This document shows, piece after piece, positions 43,241 through 52,070 of a stretch of DNA of 64,000 nucleotides. Made by a program: the position numbers and the translations under genes. The notes beneath the pieces were generated by a model, which was not told where the DNA came from, did not search any database, and saw nothing but the letters and a program-made list of their open reading frames with translations. Each line of letters starts with the position of its first letter. The stretch's first letter is position 1. This DNA comes from Runella sp. (GTDB taxonomy: Bacteria > Bacteroidota > Bacteroidia > Cytophagales > Spirosomataceae), in assembly GCF_027484545.1 (NCBI RefSeq), contig NZ_JAIXST010000141.1, positions 1 to 64,000 on the forward strand, written 5' to 3'.

Positions 43241-44893
43241 ATGATACTTTTAAATTGGATTGACTTCGATACTCGTCCCCTCATTTGGTGGCTATTTGGA
43301 CATTTATTTTTAGGCATTTTCAGTAGTTGGCTCATTCTTCGCAATCGTCCTGTATCGGATTTTATTCTCGTTGGCGTTATTTTCTTCATCTCGGGTTTTA
43401 TGCGCCTCCCTATTCTTCTACACAATCTTCCGCTTAATCCAGACGAAAGTCAGATGTTAGCTCAAGGCTTGACCCTGACCTTCGACCCTTTGCTTTATCG
43501 TTCTGTAGACCCTACTACCAGCGGCCCCATCAATAATTATGTATTGGCTTTTGTACATCTATTAGGGTTCAAACTGGATTTTCGTTTAGCCCATATTTTA
43601 AGCTGGCTGATTACCGCATCCTCGGTAATTTTCCTGTACAAAGCCCTAAAACAGTTACAGTCCGTTTTCATAGCTCAACTGGCGGTAATCCCTACCATAG
43701 CATTCATCACTTTTGCCCAAAACGCTAATTATCTGCATTATTACAGTGAAGGAATTGCCATTTTATTCCTTAGTTTCAATGTTTACCTTATCGCTCGCTG
43801 GACACGAAAAAAAGACTTTCCGTTGTTGGAATTAATCGCCTTTGGAATCTCTACAGCCTTGATTGTCCTTTGTAAAATCCAAGCCCTTCCCTTGTCTTTT
43901 GTTCTGGGAGTTTGGAGCCTGTTTCTGTTATTTTTCTTTCAAAAACAAAAAGCGTTCCTCTATGGCAGTGTTCTGGCAGGCAGTATTATAGCGGTGTGGG
44001 GAGGCTGGCTATGGTATATGCAGGCCAATGACGTACTGGATGACTTTTTTTTCTATTATATCAAAGCCAATGCGCAATTGAAAATGCATTTTTCGGACAG
44101 CACCGTCCGTAGTCCTTTTTATCTACTTATCCGATTTCCCCTGATTGTTTTCAAGCGTGCTTTTGGATTAGAGTACTGGTTTTTCCCGTTTGTGCTGCTG
44201 ACAGGAGTATTTCTTTTAAAAATCACCGCGAAAGAAGCCTTTCTAAAAACCATAAAACTCAATTCTTATTTTTGGGTAATGCTTTCGGGCTACTTTTTTA
44301 TGGTGGTAGCAACTATTATTCGCACGGGCAGTTTTTACCCGCATCATTTCCTGTATTTTATTCTCCCCTGTTGTTTGTTTATAGGTTTGTATTTAAGTCA
44401 AATCAAGCCGATTTGGCGGTGGGCTATTTTATCTACTCAAGTTATCTTTATTGCCCTTTGCGTTAAGCGTCTTGCCACGGGTTCCTACTTAAATTTATAC
44501 ACAACAGCCGTTTCTGACCAAAGGGAGCTAAGTCCGGTTGGACAGGCCATTCTTAAGTACGGAAAACCCGGAGACTATTTAGTGGTTTGGGGATGGGCTT
44601 GCCAGTATTACGTAGAAACCCAAATGCCTCAGGGTGTTAATGAAAACCACTCTGTAAGAAGCGCGATGAAACATCCGCTTCAAGCGGCTTATTATCAGCG
44701 TTACATTCAGGATATCAAACGAACTCGACCCAAGGTTTTTGTAGATGCCATGACCCCAAAAACGTTATGGATGAACGATCCGAAAAAATACGGCCACCAA
44801 AACTATCCAGAATTAGCTCAATTCATCGCCGACAACTATACGTTCAAAGAAGAAATCAAAGGGATAAAAATCTACGCCCTAAAACACAATTAG
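43241..44893 (+). CDS. Polytopic membrane glycosyltransferase, GT39/ArnT-like
   Basis: The ATG at 43241 gives 550 residues; a TTG 11 codons upstream is less likely. About 11 hydrophobic segments span residues 10-425, and a soluble C-terminal domain (about 430-550) follows. The first periplasmic loop holds LHNLPLNPDESQMLAQG, the acidic N-P-D-E motif typical of lipid-phosphate-sugar-dependent GT-C enzymes such as GT39. It likely transfers a sugar from a polyprenyl carrier to a lipid or protein on the periplasmic side; donor and acceptor are unknown. The stop codon lies in the terminator stem at 44886. Its location in the glycan-related region fits the assignment. Confidence 0.82.
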   Translation: MILLNWIDFDTRPLIWWLFGHLFLGIFSSWLILRNRPVSDFILVGVIFFISGFMRLPILLHNLPLNPDESQMLAQGLTLTFDPLLYRSVDPTTSGPINNYVLAFVHLLGFKLDFRLAHILSWLITASSVIFLYKALKQLQSVFIAQLAVIPTIAFITFAQNANYLHYYSEGIAILFLSFNVYLIARWTRKKDFPLLELIAFGISTALIVLCKIQALPLSFVLGVWSLFLLFFFQKQKAFLYGSVLAGSIIAVWGGWLWYMQANDVLDDFFFYYIKANAQLKMHFSDSTVRSPFYLLIRFPLIVFKRAFGLEYWFFPFVLLTGVFLLKITAKEAFLKTIKLNSYFWVMLSGYFFMVVATIIRTGSFYPHHFLYFILPCCLFIGLYLSQIKPIWRWAILSTQVIFIALCVKRLATGSYLNLYTTAVSDQRELSPVGQAILKYGKPGDYLVVWGWACQYYVETQMPQGVNENHSVRSAMKHPLQAAYYQRYIQDIKRTRPKVFVDAMTPKTLWMNDPKKYGHQNYPELAQFIADNYTFKEEIKGIKIYALKHN

Positions 44894-44919
44894 AGCCAAA
44901 TTGCTTTGGCTCTAATTGT
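44886..44919. terminator. Perfect 15-bp hairpin overlapping the GT39-like stop codon
   Basis: ACAATTAGAGCCAAA (44886-44900), loop TTGC, TTTGGCTCTAATTGT (44905-44919). The stop codon TAG at 44891-44893 is within the left arm. Confidence 0.8.
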
Positions 44920-44970
44920 ATTGAAATGAAGATGCAACTTTATAGCTTAAGACTCTGTAAGAGAAAAAAT

Positions 44971-45005
44971 TCGTCATTCGTCACTCCTACATTCGACATT
45001 TTTTC
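44971..45005. repeat. Heptamer-phased degenerate repeat next to the YfhO stop
   Basis: Units read TCGTCAT, TCGTCAC, TCCTACA, TTCGACA, TTTTTTC. The YfhO gene on the minus strand ends at 45010, five bases away. Confidence 0.5.
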
Positions 45006-45009
45006 AGCA

Positions 45010-47484
45010 TTACGCTGCTTTTGATTTTTGTCGGTATTCCATAAATATCGCGCCGGCCATCAACAAAATCCAGGCAAATGCTGCAAATCGGTCAATTTGT
45101 TGGCCTGTTTTTACCGCAGGCGGATCAAATTTGAATTCAATCTTGTGTTTTCCTGCCGGTACCACCATACCGCGCAGAATATAATCAGCTCTAAAATGCG
45201 AAGCTTCCTGCCCGTCCACGTAGGATTTCCAATCTATACCTCCTCGGTAGTAGATTTCGGAAAAAATCGCTACTTCTGCGGTCTTTGCGTCAGATTCATA
45301 CGTCAGGTGATTGGGCTTGTACTCCGTCAATCGAATTTTGGCAGCAGTATCTGCCTGCGGCTTCACATTTTGTACTTGGTCCGCAAAACGCTTATCAACA
45401 AACGCCGTTTGACGAGGTTCAAACTTATCCAACGCTTTCAGTTCTTCATCAGCGTTATTGACCAGTTTTACCTCCTTCACAAACCACGCATTACCCAAGG
45501 CTTCCGGGTTGCGCTGTACCGTTGGCTGTCCATCCTGACCCGGAACGATGAAATAACGTGTATTCAGCATATTAAATACCGCCATGTTGTTTTTAGACAT
45601 TTGCGCATCCACCACTTCCCGATACCTACGCAGGGTAGCACCATGATACCCCCCCAGAGATTTATGGAAATAGGACAATTTCGCATCCTGAAATGGACTG
45701 GTTGTTAAGTCAATCACCCGATAGTTAGGGTCTGTATCCTGCATAATTTGCTGATTGGCCGGACTCGGTTGAAACAGGTCATCGTACAAATACCATTTTT
45801 GTTGGAAACTGTCATTGTTTAGATAGCGGCGATCTACTGTCCACATATCAACGAGCGTCAGAAATGCCAATGCTCCCGCAACGATGGTCACATTTTTAAG
45901 TTTTTGGGTGGCATAGGCCCAAATAAGACCCGCCGCCAATAAAATAAAAATCAAACTCCGAAAAGCATCTGAACGCAACATATCCACTCGGTCCGTGAGT
46001 AAAGCATTGTAAATATCGTTGGCGGCGGCTTTGTTATTCCCAAACTGTTGGGTCAAATTCTCAACCAATCCTGCATCTTTAGGTGCCTTAAAATCAAACA
46101 GACCCGGAATGAGGGTAAACAGAAGTGCTACCCCTCCCGTAAGGGCTAAACTAATAAAAAATGGTCGTTGAAGTTGTTTCCAATCTGGTTTTTCGTCCAT
46201 CAATTTCTTTACTCCCAAAGTAGCTATAACAGCAACGCACAATTGAACCAACGACAGGGCCATACTTACGGCCCGAAACTTATTGAACATCGGAAAGTTG
46301 TCAAACAAAAAGTAGTTGACCGAACTCAAATTTTCTCCCCAAGAAATAATCAGGAAGAAAAGAGCCCCTATTCCAAAAGGATATTTATAACGCTTATCGG
46401 CAATAAACAGCCCCAATACAAAAAGAAAACAAATAATGGCTCCCGCATAGACACCACCACCTACAAACGTCTGATCGCCCCAATAAGTGGGAAGGGAGCG
46501 AGCAAATTGAATCGCCGTTTCGGGAGGGATATTATAACGTCCCAGTGTTTTATACACTTCTGATTTCTCATCCAATTCACCTCCTGACGCTCCTCCTGAA
46601 AAATTAGGAATCAACAAAGTCAACGACTCCAATTTACCATAACTCCAACCAAAAGCATAATCCCGATCTAAGCCCTCGCTTACTTTTGCAGTACCGGGTT
46701 TAGGAGACAATTCAGATTTACCGCGAATTGTTTCTTTGGTATATTCATAAGTGGTCCATAACGTAGAGGTATTATTTGCTACCACGATGAGGCCGAATAC
46801 GGCCATAAATGCCGTAGCTATCAAAAATTTTCCTACATGCTTTTCCTGTATAGCTCTTACTAATTCAAATACTCCCAAGATTATCATCAATAACCCCGAA
46901 TAGTAGGTGATTTGTGCGTGGTTGGCCCATAAATCCAATCCCAATCCAAAACTAAAAATGGCCGATCCCAACCAACTTCGACCTCGATAAGCCCAGACCA
47001 CCCCTGCCATCATGATGGGTGAGAAAGAAAGCGCATTTACTTTGGAAATATGCCCTGCTTCGATGATTTGAATATTGTAGGAAAAAAAAGCAAAGGCTAT
47101 AGCGCCCAATAAACTTGCCGTTAACCCACATTCCATGGAAATCAGGAGCAAATAAGCTCCCAATAAATAAAAGAAGATATAGCCTCCCTGCCCAAATGTG
47201 CTCGTAAACATCCCAATAGGGGCCACAGCGCCTTTAGAAAGCCGTCCCCAAATAAAATAAGTAGGCATCCCTCCAAAGGTACTGTTGGTCCAACCTGACC
47301 ACTCACCGGTTTGTTTAAAGTATTCTGCCACCTCATGAGAAGCTCCCGCTGCCTGAACAGGGTCATTTTGAATCAGCACTTTGCCTTTCAGAACAGGGCT
47401 CATGTACCCCCAGGAAAGGGCCGCAAAGCCCAACACAACCAACAAATGTGGCAACAGCGATTTAAGATTTATTACTTTTTTCAT
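45010..47484 (-). CDS. YfhO family polytopic membrane protein
   Basis: The ATG at 47484 gives 824 residues starting MKKVINLKSLLPHLLV; a TTG at 47511 is inside a terminator hairpin and is rejected. About 13 membrane segments lie between residues 12 and 560, and a large periplasmic domain (about 575-790) sits before a final segment and a short tail (YRQKSKAA). The YfhO family (GT-C-like) is implicated in glycosylating lipoteichoic acid or similar polymers in Firmicutes; in Bacteroidota the role is not established. ATLRRYREVVDAQMSKNNMAVFNMLNTRYFIVPG is a conserved region of this group. Placement beside a GT39-like gene, in opposite orientation, suggests a shared glycan theme. Confidence 0.88.
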   Translation of the reverse strand: MKKVINLKSLLPHLLVVLGFAALSWGYMSPVLKGKVLIQNDPVQAAGASHEVAEYFKQTGEWSGWTNSTFGGMPTYFIWGRLSKGAVAPIGMFTSTFGQGGYIFFYLLGAYLLLISMECGLTASLLGAIAFAFFSYNIQIIEAGHISKVNALSFSPIMMAGVVWAYRGRSWLGSAIFSFGLGLDLWANHAQITYYSGLLMIILGVFELVRAIQEKHVGKFLIATAFMAVFGLIVVANNTSTLWTTYEYTKETIRGKSELSPKPGTAKVSEGLDRDYAFGWSYGKLESLTLLIPNFSGGASGGELDEKSEVYKTLGRYNIPPETAIQFARSLPTYWGDQTFVGGGVYAGAIICFLFVLGLFIADKRYKYPFGIGALFFLIISWGENLSSVNYFLFDNFPMFNKFRAVSMALSLVQLCVAVIATLGVKKLMDEKPDWKQLQRPFFISLALTGGVALLFTLIPGLFDFKAPKDAGLVENLTQQFGNNKAAANDIYNALLTDRVDMLRSDAFRSLIFILLAAGLIWAYATQKLKNVTIVAGALAFLTLVDMWTVDRRYLNNDSFQQKWYLYDDLFQPSPANQQIMQDTDPNYRVIDLTTSPFQDAKLSYFHKSLGGYHGATLRRYREVVDAQMSKNNMAVFNMLNTRYFIVPGQDGQPTVQRNPEALGNAWFVKEVKLVNNADEELKALDKFEPRQTAFVDKRFADQVQNVKPQADTAAKIRLTEYKPNHLTYESDAKTAEVAIFSEIYYRGGIDWKSYVDGQEASHFRADYILRGMVVPAGKHKIEFKFDPPAVKTGQQIDRFAAFAWILLMAGAIFMEYRQKSKAA

Positions 47485-47490
47485 TTCAAT

Positions 47491-47515
47491 AAAAAACCCC
47501 TGTGTCTCCAAGGGG
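47491..47515 (-). terminator. Terminator-like hairpin just upstream of the YfhO start
   Basis: On the minus strand CCCCT (47515-47511), loop TGGAGACAC, AGGGG (47501-47497), then TTTTTT (47496-47491). It ends the methyltransferase transcript or acts as an attenuator, since the YfhO ATG is only 6 bp further on. Confidence 0.55.
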
Positions 47516-47543
47516 AAAATTTAGATTTTAGACGAGTTGTACT

Positions 47544-48374
47544 TTATGATTCTTTACCGTAGGCCACTGCAATACTCGCGCCAAGGTACCAATGGTTTTT
47601 AGGAATTTCCTGAAAATACAGAAATTTACGGTTTGTTTTTAGGGCAAACTCGTGAAGTTTGGTGTTACAATGGGCATTATCAGCGATGACGTAAGAATTG
47701 GCACTCAATTGGTTCTTGATTGTCTCGTATTCCTCCGCCTCATAAGTGGCTGAGTGGTCGCTGTCATTGATAAACACGTCAATGGACTCATTTATTTTCT
47801 TCAAAGACTCAATGGAATCCCCGTATAGAATTTTACCGACCTGATTATAAGGGGCTTTAAATAAAAAACCCGCGCTGGGGTTAATATCCGTACCGTAGTA
47901 AGACCCTTCAAAACCTTCGGCTCTATTTCTTAACAAAGCTGCTGCAATCACACAACTTCCCAATCCTTTGTCGACGCCGGTTTCTATCACTAATTTAGGT
48001 TTGGTGATTCTTATAATAACGTACCAGCCCAGCCGACGTGCCAACCGAACTTCTTTATCCGACTTAAATGCATCAGCTCCGTGTTGATATAAGTCCTGTA
48101 TGTGCTTATAAAATGCCTGGTCTTCTAAAATCTCCCTGAAATACAAATGGATTTCTTGGTAGGTTTTACCTGTTACTGCCGCAACGAAGTGTTCCAAATA
48201 AATCAAATTGTCATCTCGCAGGTCGTAGGTCAGGTTGGTTGTTTCTTTCGACGTAAACAGCCACTTGATATATCTCCCAACAGTAGTCAGTACAAAATTC
48301 AATCCTACTCTAATTCGGTAAATTATCAGTACCAACCGACCGAGAACAGGCAATTTAGCAATCGTTCTAAGCAT
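47544..48374 (-). CDS. Class I SAM-dependent methyltransferase (Methyltransf_24 type)
   Basis: The 276-residue protein has a basic N-terminus with one hydrophobic stretch and a Rossmann methyltransferase domain from about residue 105. The SAM-binding strand is PKLVIETGVDKGLGSCVIAAAL (motif I), GSYYGTDINPSAGF holds the acidic ribose contact and IDVFINDSDHSATYEAEEYETI the motif IV region, as in CmcI/TylF-like enzymes. The acceptor is unknown; location between pfkA and YfhO gives little help, though a sugar or lipid head-group is plausible. A -7 box lies at 48399-48406. Confidence 0.8.
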   Translation of the reverse strand: MLRTIAKLPVLGRLVLIIYRIRVGLNFVLTTVGRYIKWLFTSKETTNLTYDLRDDNLIYLEHFVAAVTGKTYQEIHLYFREILEDQAFYKHIQDLYQHGADAFKSDKEVRLARRLGWYVIIRITKPKLVIETGVDKGLGSCVIAAALLRNRAEGFEGSYYGTDINPSAGFLFKAPYNQVGKILYGDSIESLKKINESIDVFINDSDHSATYEAEEYETIKNQLSANSYVIADNAHCNTKLHEFALKTNRKFLYFQEIPKNHWYLGASIAVAYGKES

Positions 48375-48398
48375 AATTTAAAGTTTATATCACTTGGG

Positions 48399-48406
48399 CA
48401 AAAGTA
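48399..48406 (-). promoter_or_regulatory. -7 box for the methyltransferase gene
   Basis: CAAAAGTA on the plus strand gives TACTTTTG on the minus strand, 25 bp before the ATG at 48374. Confidence 0.5.
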
Positions 48407-48617
48407 GTAATTTTACGGATTGGGTCGTTTTAATTGCTAAAAAGTTTTAGCGGAATGATGAAGTAGGATAAGATACTGATAAGTGCTTAAAAACAATGAT
48501 ATTAAATGATTAAATTTACCTTTCTCAAAATTACCCGGGATTTTGCTGTCGGGTTAAATTTTCAAGAAAATTTCAAAATATTCGGTATTTCATCGAAATA
48601 GAAAATAAATTTGTGTG

Positions 48618-48647
48618 TTTGATGTACAAAGCCATACTCTAAGTTTG
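48618..48647 (+). promoter_or_regulatory. pfkA promoter
   Basis: TTTG (48618-48621) and TAAGTTTG (48640-48647) are separated by 18 bp, fitting the Bacteroidota -33/-7 arrangement. The ATG is 40 bp after the box. This is the clearest two-part promoter of the Bacteroidota type in the window. Confidence 0.65.
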
Positions 48648-48686
48648 ATTTGCTACTGAAATAAAAACCACCTTAATACCTAACTT

Positions 48687-49664
48687 ATGATTAAAAAAAT
48701 TGCAGTTTTTACCTCCGGCGGTGACGCCCCCGGTATGAATGCTTGTATCCGGGCCGTCGTACGCAGTGCAATGTATTATGGTATAGAAGTCTATGGCATC
48801 CGCCGCGGTTACAATGGTATGATTTCCGGTGACATTTATCAGATGACTTCTCACTCTGTCAGTAATATTATTCAACGCGGCGGTACCATTCTCAAGTCTG
48901 CGCGAAGTAAAGAATTTATGACCAAAGAAGGCCGCCAAAAAGCCTACGAACAACTCCAAAAATTTGGAATAGAGGGATTGGTTGCCATTGGCGGAAACGG
49001 AACGTTTACGGGAGCCACTATCTTCTTTGATGAATACGGTATTCCTACCGTAGGAGCACCGGGCACCATTGACAATGACCTTTACGGTACTGATTATACC
49101 ATTGGCTACGATACAGCCGTAAACACGGCCCTCGAAGCCATTGACAAAATCCGGGATACGGCCGATTCGCATGACCGGGTATTTTTCATTGAAGTAATGG
49201 GACGTGACTCTGGCTATATTGCCATTCAATCGGGGATTGCGGGAGGTGCGGAAATTGTGATGGTACCAGAAGTACTGACTCCTATATCGGAAGTGGTGGA
49301 AACCCTGAAACAAGGATGGAACCGCTCCAAATCTTCTTCCATTATTATCGTGGCTGAAGGCGACGAAGAAGGAAATGCCGCCCAAGTTGCTGAAAAAATC
49401 AAGCAACGGGTAGATGTAGAAATTGACATTCGAGTGACTACCCTTGGACACATTCAGCGGGGTGGGATTCCAACGGCTTACGACCGCATTCTGGCGAGCC
49501 GTTTAGGGCTTGGTGCCGTTGAGGGTCTGATGAATGACCTTCAGAATGTGATGGTAGGTATTGTTAACAATGAAATCGTTTATACTCCTTTCAAAGATAC
49601 GATTCGCCTGCCAAAGCCCATCAACGAAGATATGCTGCGAATGGTAAAAATTCTGAGTACCTAA
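48687..49664 (+). CDS. pfkA: ATP-dependent 6-phosphofructokinase
   Basis: The 325-residue enzyme phosphorylates fructose 6-phosphate in glycolysis. The ATP-site motif FTSGGDAPGMNACIRAVVR, the GGNGTFTGA loop, the catalytic APGTIDNDLYGTDYTIGYDTA and the substrate motif VMGRDSGYIA are all intact. Gly rather than Lys in GGNGT and GGDAPG fit ATP-dependent rather than PPi-dependent enzymes. Length matches bacterial PfkA (about 320). It is a stand-alone gene between its own promoter and terminator. Confidence 0.98.
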   Translation: MIKKIAVFTSGGDAPGMNACIRAVVRSAMYYGIEVYGIRRGYNGMISGDIYQMTSHSVSNIIQRGGTILKSARSKEFMTKEGRQKAYEQLQKFGIEGLVAIGGNGTFTGATIFFDEYGIPTVGAPGTIDNDLYGTDYTIGYDTAVNTALEAIDKIRDTADSHDRVFFIEVMGRDSGYIAIQSGIAGGAEIVMVPEVLTPISEVVETLKQGWNRSKSSSIIIVAEGDEEGNAAQVAEKIKQRVDVEIDIRVTTLGHIQRGGIPTAYDRILASRLGLGAVEGLMNDLQNVMVGIVNNEIVYTPFKDTIRLPKPINEDMLRMVKILST

Positions 49665-49673
49665 CATACGACT

Positions 49674-49712
49674 TTATTACCGGCAGAACGTTTCTGATTC
49701 TGTCGGTAATAA
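49674..49712. terminator. Terminator between pfkA and the YdcF-family gene
   Basis: TTATTACCGGCAGAA (49674-49688) pairs with TTCTGTCGGTAATAA (49698-49712) with one G-U pair. The YdcF stop on the minus strand begins 3 bp further, so it serves both genes. Confidence 0.8.
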
Positions 49713-49714
49713 AA

Positions 49715-50479
49715 TCAAACATACCCCATTACCTTATAGATGGTAAAGCCAACCATCTCATGCCAAACGTAGTAAAAAGCTTCCAACGCCTGTTCTGAGG
49801 GGAAAAATTTATCTATCCACAGCTCATAATTTTCCTGCATATAATGCGCAGGAAATGCAGCGACATCAACGCCTGCTTTTTGGAAACATCTAACCGCCCT
49901 CGGCGTGTGGAAGGCAGAAGTAATCACAATGCATTTATTGGTATTGAATTGCTCTTTCAGGATTTTTGCCGTATTGATTGCATTATCCTTTGTATTTCGG
50001 GATTGCGATTCCTGAATTATATCCTCGGCAGGCACTCCAGAGTAAATCAAATATTGGCGTATACCGTCATTTTCGGATACATTTTTTTTGTTTCCCAACA
50101 ACGATTTACCACCTCCACTGATAATGATTTTCTTTATTTTCCCTTTTTTATACAATTCAAACGCCTGCACCGCCCGATCACCGCTGAAACCAAGCCAAAT
50201 ATGTTTTGTGGTATAATCATATCGTTTCACCATTCCTCCGGTAAGTACCGCCGCGACTTCATAGCTTGGGCTTGGCGGATAACTTTTGGGCTCCCACCAT
50301 TTTAACAACAAATTAACAAAAATGGGACTGCTTACAATGTATAACATCAGAAGAGCACTGCCAATAATCCAACGGCTTCGGGCACGGTTTTTGAGAAACA
50401 GAGCGTAGATGATTGCAATAAAAGCCATCGTTAATGGCATCAGTAAAACATCAAAAGTCTTAGAGAGAAAATAAAACAT
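49715..50479 (-). CDS. YdcF/ElyC/SanA family envelope protein (DUF218)
   Basis: The 254-residue protein has two N-terminal membrane segments (about 5-26 and 34-58) followed by the DUF218 domain. Hallmarks are AAVLTGGMVKRY, KIIISGGGKSLLGNKKNVSEN, IIQESQSRNTKDNAINTAKIL and VITSAFHTPRAVRCFQKAG. E. coli ElyC affects peptidoglycan and lipid carrier use at low temperature and SanA affects envelope permeability; this protein is nearest ElyC in layout. It is divergent from the TlpA-like gene at 50580. Confidence 0.88.
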   Translation of the reverse strand: MFYFLSKTFDVLLMPLTMAFIAIIYALFLKNRARSRWIIGSALLMLYIVSSPIFVNLLLKWWEPKSYPPSPSYEVAAVLTGGMVKRYDYTTKHIWLGFSGDRAVQAFELYKKGKIKKIIISGGGKSLLGNKKNVSENDGIRQYLIYSGVPAEDIIQESQSRNTKDNAINTAKILKEQFNTNKCIVITSAFHTPRAVRCFQKAGVDVAAFPAHYMQENYELWIDKFFPSEQALEAFYYVWHEMVGFTIYKVMGYV

Positions 50480-50548
50480 AGGGCTGTTTAGTGAAAACGA
50501 ACGCTAAAAACGCTAAAATTTCGTTTAATTAACTAAAAATAAATACGC

Positions 50549-50556
50549 TAATTTTG
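50549..50556 (+). promoter_or_regulatory. -7 box for the TlpA-like tandem pair
   Basis: TAATTTTG matches TAnnTTTG and lies 24 bp before the ATG at 50580. Confidence 0.55.
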
Positions 50557-50579
50557 GGATTCTAAAAAAAGTACAAAAA

Positions 50580-52025
50580 ATGAAATTGAAAATTACCTTT
50601 TTCTTTCTACTAATTTGTATCAGCAGCGGAGTTGTCGCTCAGGCAGGCTACCGTATCGAAGGGCAAATAAAAAATCTTAAGGGAGGAAGTTGCATTTTGG
50701 CAAATTATTATGCCGCCCAAATTTATGCTAAAGATACCGCTCAGGCAGATGCCAACGGCCGTTTTGTTTTTGAAGGTGCCCAGCCATTGCCGGGAGGGAT
50801 TTATGAAGTAGTACTCCCCGACCGAAAAACTTTATTTCGAGTATTAATTACCGATGACCAAACCTTCAGTTTTACTGCCGACACCACCGATATGATTGGA
50901 AGCAGTCGCATCACTGGCAGCCGAGACAATGAGTTATTTTATGATTTCCAGCGGTTTATGAAGGGAAAAGAAGACGAGTATCAGCGTTTGAAAGCCCAAA
51001 AAGTACCCGATACCGATAAGCGTGTCAAGGATTTGCAGGAGCAGCGTAAAAAGTTTTATGATACCTTCATGAAAGAAAACGAAGGCTCATTTACCGTAAA
51101 ACTCTTCAAAGCCTCGGCAGAGCCTGAATTGCCCCCGGCGCCTAAACTTCCCAACGGAAAAACGGACTCTGCATGGGTATTCAATTACTACAAAAATCAC
51201 TTTTGGGACAATTTCGATTTTGCAGATGTCCGAATGATACAGACTCCTTTTTTACATCAAAAACTGGAGCGTTATATCAAAGATTTGACCGTTCAATCGG
51301 AAGATTCGATTATCAAAGAGGTTGATTTTGTAGTGAATAAAGCGATTGCAGGAAAGCAAAAAGACGTTATTTCCTATTGCATTTGGTTTATTACCAATCA
51401 GTACGAAAATGCGAAGATTGTGGGAACCGAAGGAGTTTTTGTGCACATGGGCGAAAAATACTACCTAACGGGAATAATGCCCGTAACAGATAGTTCTACC
51501 TTGAAAAACATTTCCGAACGCATCAAAATTCTTAAACCGCTTCTTGTTAACAAGACGCTGCCGGACATCGGCGTAATGAGCTATCGGGACGCCAGTCGTC
51601 TTGATTATATTCATGGCGTTAAAGCGGATTATCAGGTCATCTTTTTTTATTCTCCTACTTGCGGACACTGCCGCGAGTCAGCGCCTAAACTTAAAGTAAT
51701 CCAAGAAAAATTACACTCACAGGGAGTGGAAATCATGACCATAGCCATTGATGGAAGTGAAGACGACTGGCGAAAGTTTGTCAAAGAATTTAAGCTTGAA
51801 AACCTCATTAACAGTTACGGTTTAGTAGCTTCACGTCAAGTAGTTTACCGTAACGACTACGATACCTACTCAACACCTACCATTTATATATTGGATAAAA
51901 ACAAAAAAATTATCGCTCGTAGGATTGGAGTCGAAGATTTGGAACCATTTTTGAATGTGTATAAAAAACGCATTGCTATGGAAAGCAAAGCGGGACAGCC
52001 TACATCGACAAGCAGTCGGCAGTAG
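50580..52025 (+). CDS. TlpA-like thiol-disulfide protein with DUF4369 and DUF5106 regions (first copy)
   Basis: The 481-residue exported protein (signal ending SSGVVAQ, about residue 21) has an N-terminal DUF4369 beta domain (about 24-125, YRIEGQIKNLKGGSCILANYY), a helical DUF5106-like middle (about 130-325) and a C-terminal thioredoxin fold. The redox motif is Cys361-Gly-His-Cys364 in FFYSPTCGHCRESAP; the cis-Pro lies in YSTPTIYILD. Such proteins reduce or shuttle disulfides in the periplasm of Bacteroidota, often next to a partner. The following gene encodes a close paralogue 45 bp downstream, so the two form a tandem duplicate unit. It ends in a Ser/Thr-rich tail. Confidence 0.9.
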   Translation: MKLKITFFFLLICISSGVVAQAGYRIEGQIKNLKGGSCILANYYAAQIYAKDTAQADANGRFVFEGAQPLPGGIYEVVLPDRKTLFRVLITDDQTFSFTADTTDMIGSSRITGSRDNELFYDFQRFMKGKEDEYQRLKAQKVPDTDKRVKDLQEQRKKFYDTFMKENEGSFTVKLFKASAEPELPPAPKLPNGKTDSAWVFNYYKNHFWDNFDFADVRMIQTPFLHQKLERYIKDLTVQSEDSIIKEVDFVVNKAIAGKQKDVISYCIWFITNQYENAKIVGTEGVFVHMGEKYYLTGIMPVTDSSTLKNISERIKILKPLLVNKTLPDIGVMSYRDASRLDYIHGVKADYQVIFFYSPTCGHCRESAPKLKVIQEKLHSQGVEIMTIAIDGSEDDWRKFVKEFKLENLINSYGLVASRQVVYRNDYDTYSTPTIYILDKNKKIIARRIGVEDLEPFLNVYKKRIAMESKAGQPTSTSSRQ

Positions 52026-52070
52026 GGACAAACCCAGCTCTTTCCATTCCATTAAAATCGGTTGACCCAC

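Larger units (their letters stand above)
48375..48686. other. Divergent intergenic region between methyltransferase and pfkA
   Basis: The 312 bp are AT-rich and carry promoter boxes for both flanking genes (48399-48406 minus, 48618-48647 plus). No reading frame worth noting and no clear repeats. Confidence 0.6.
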
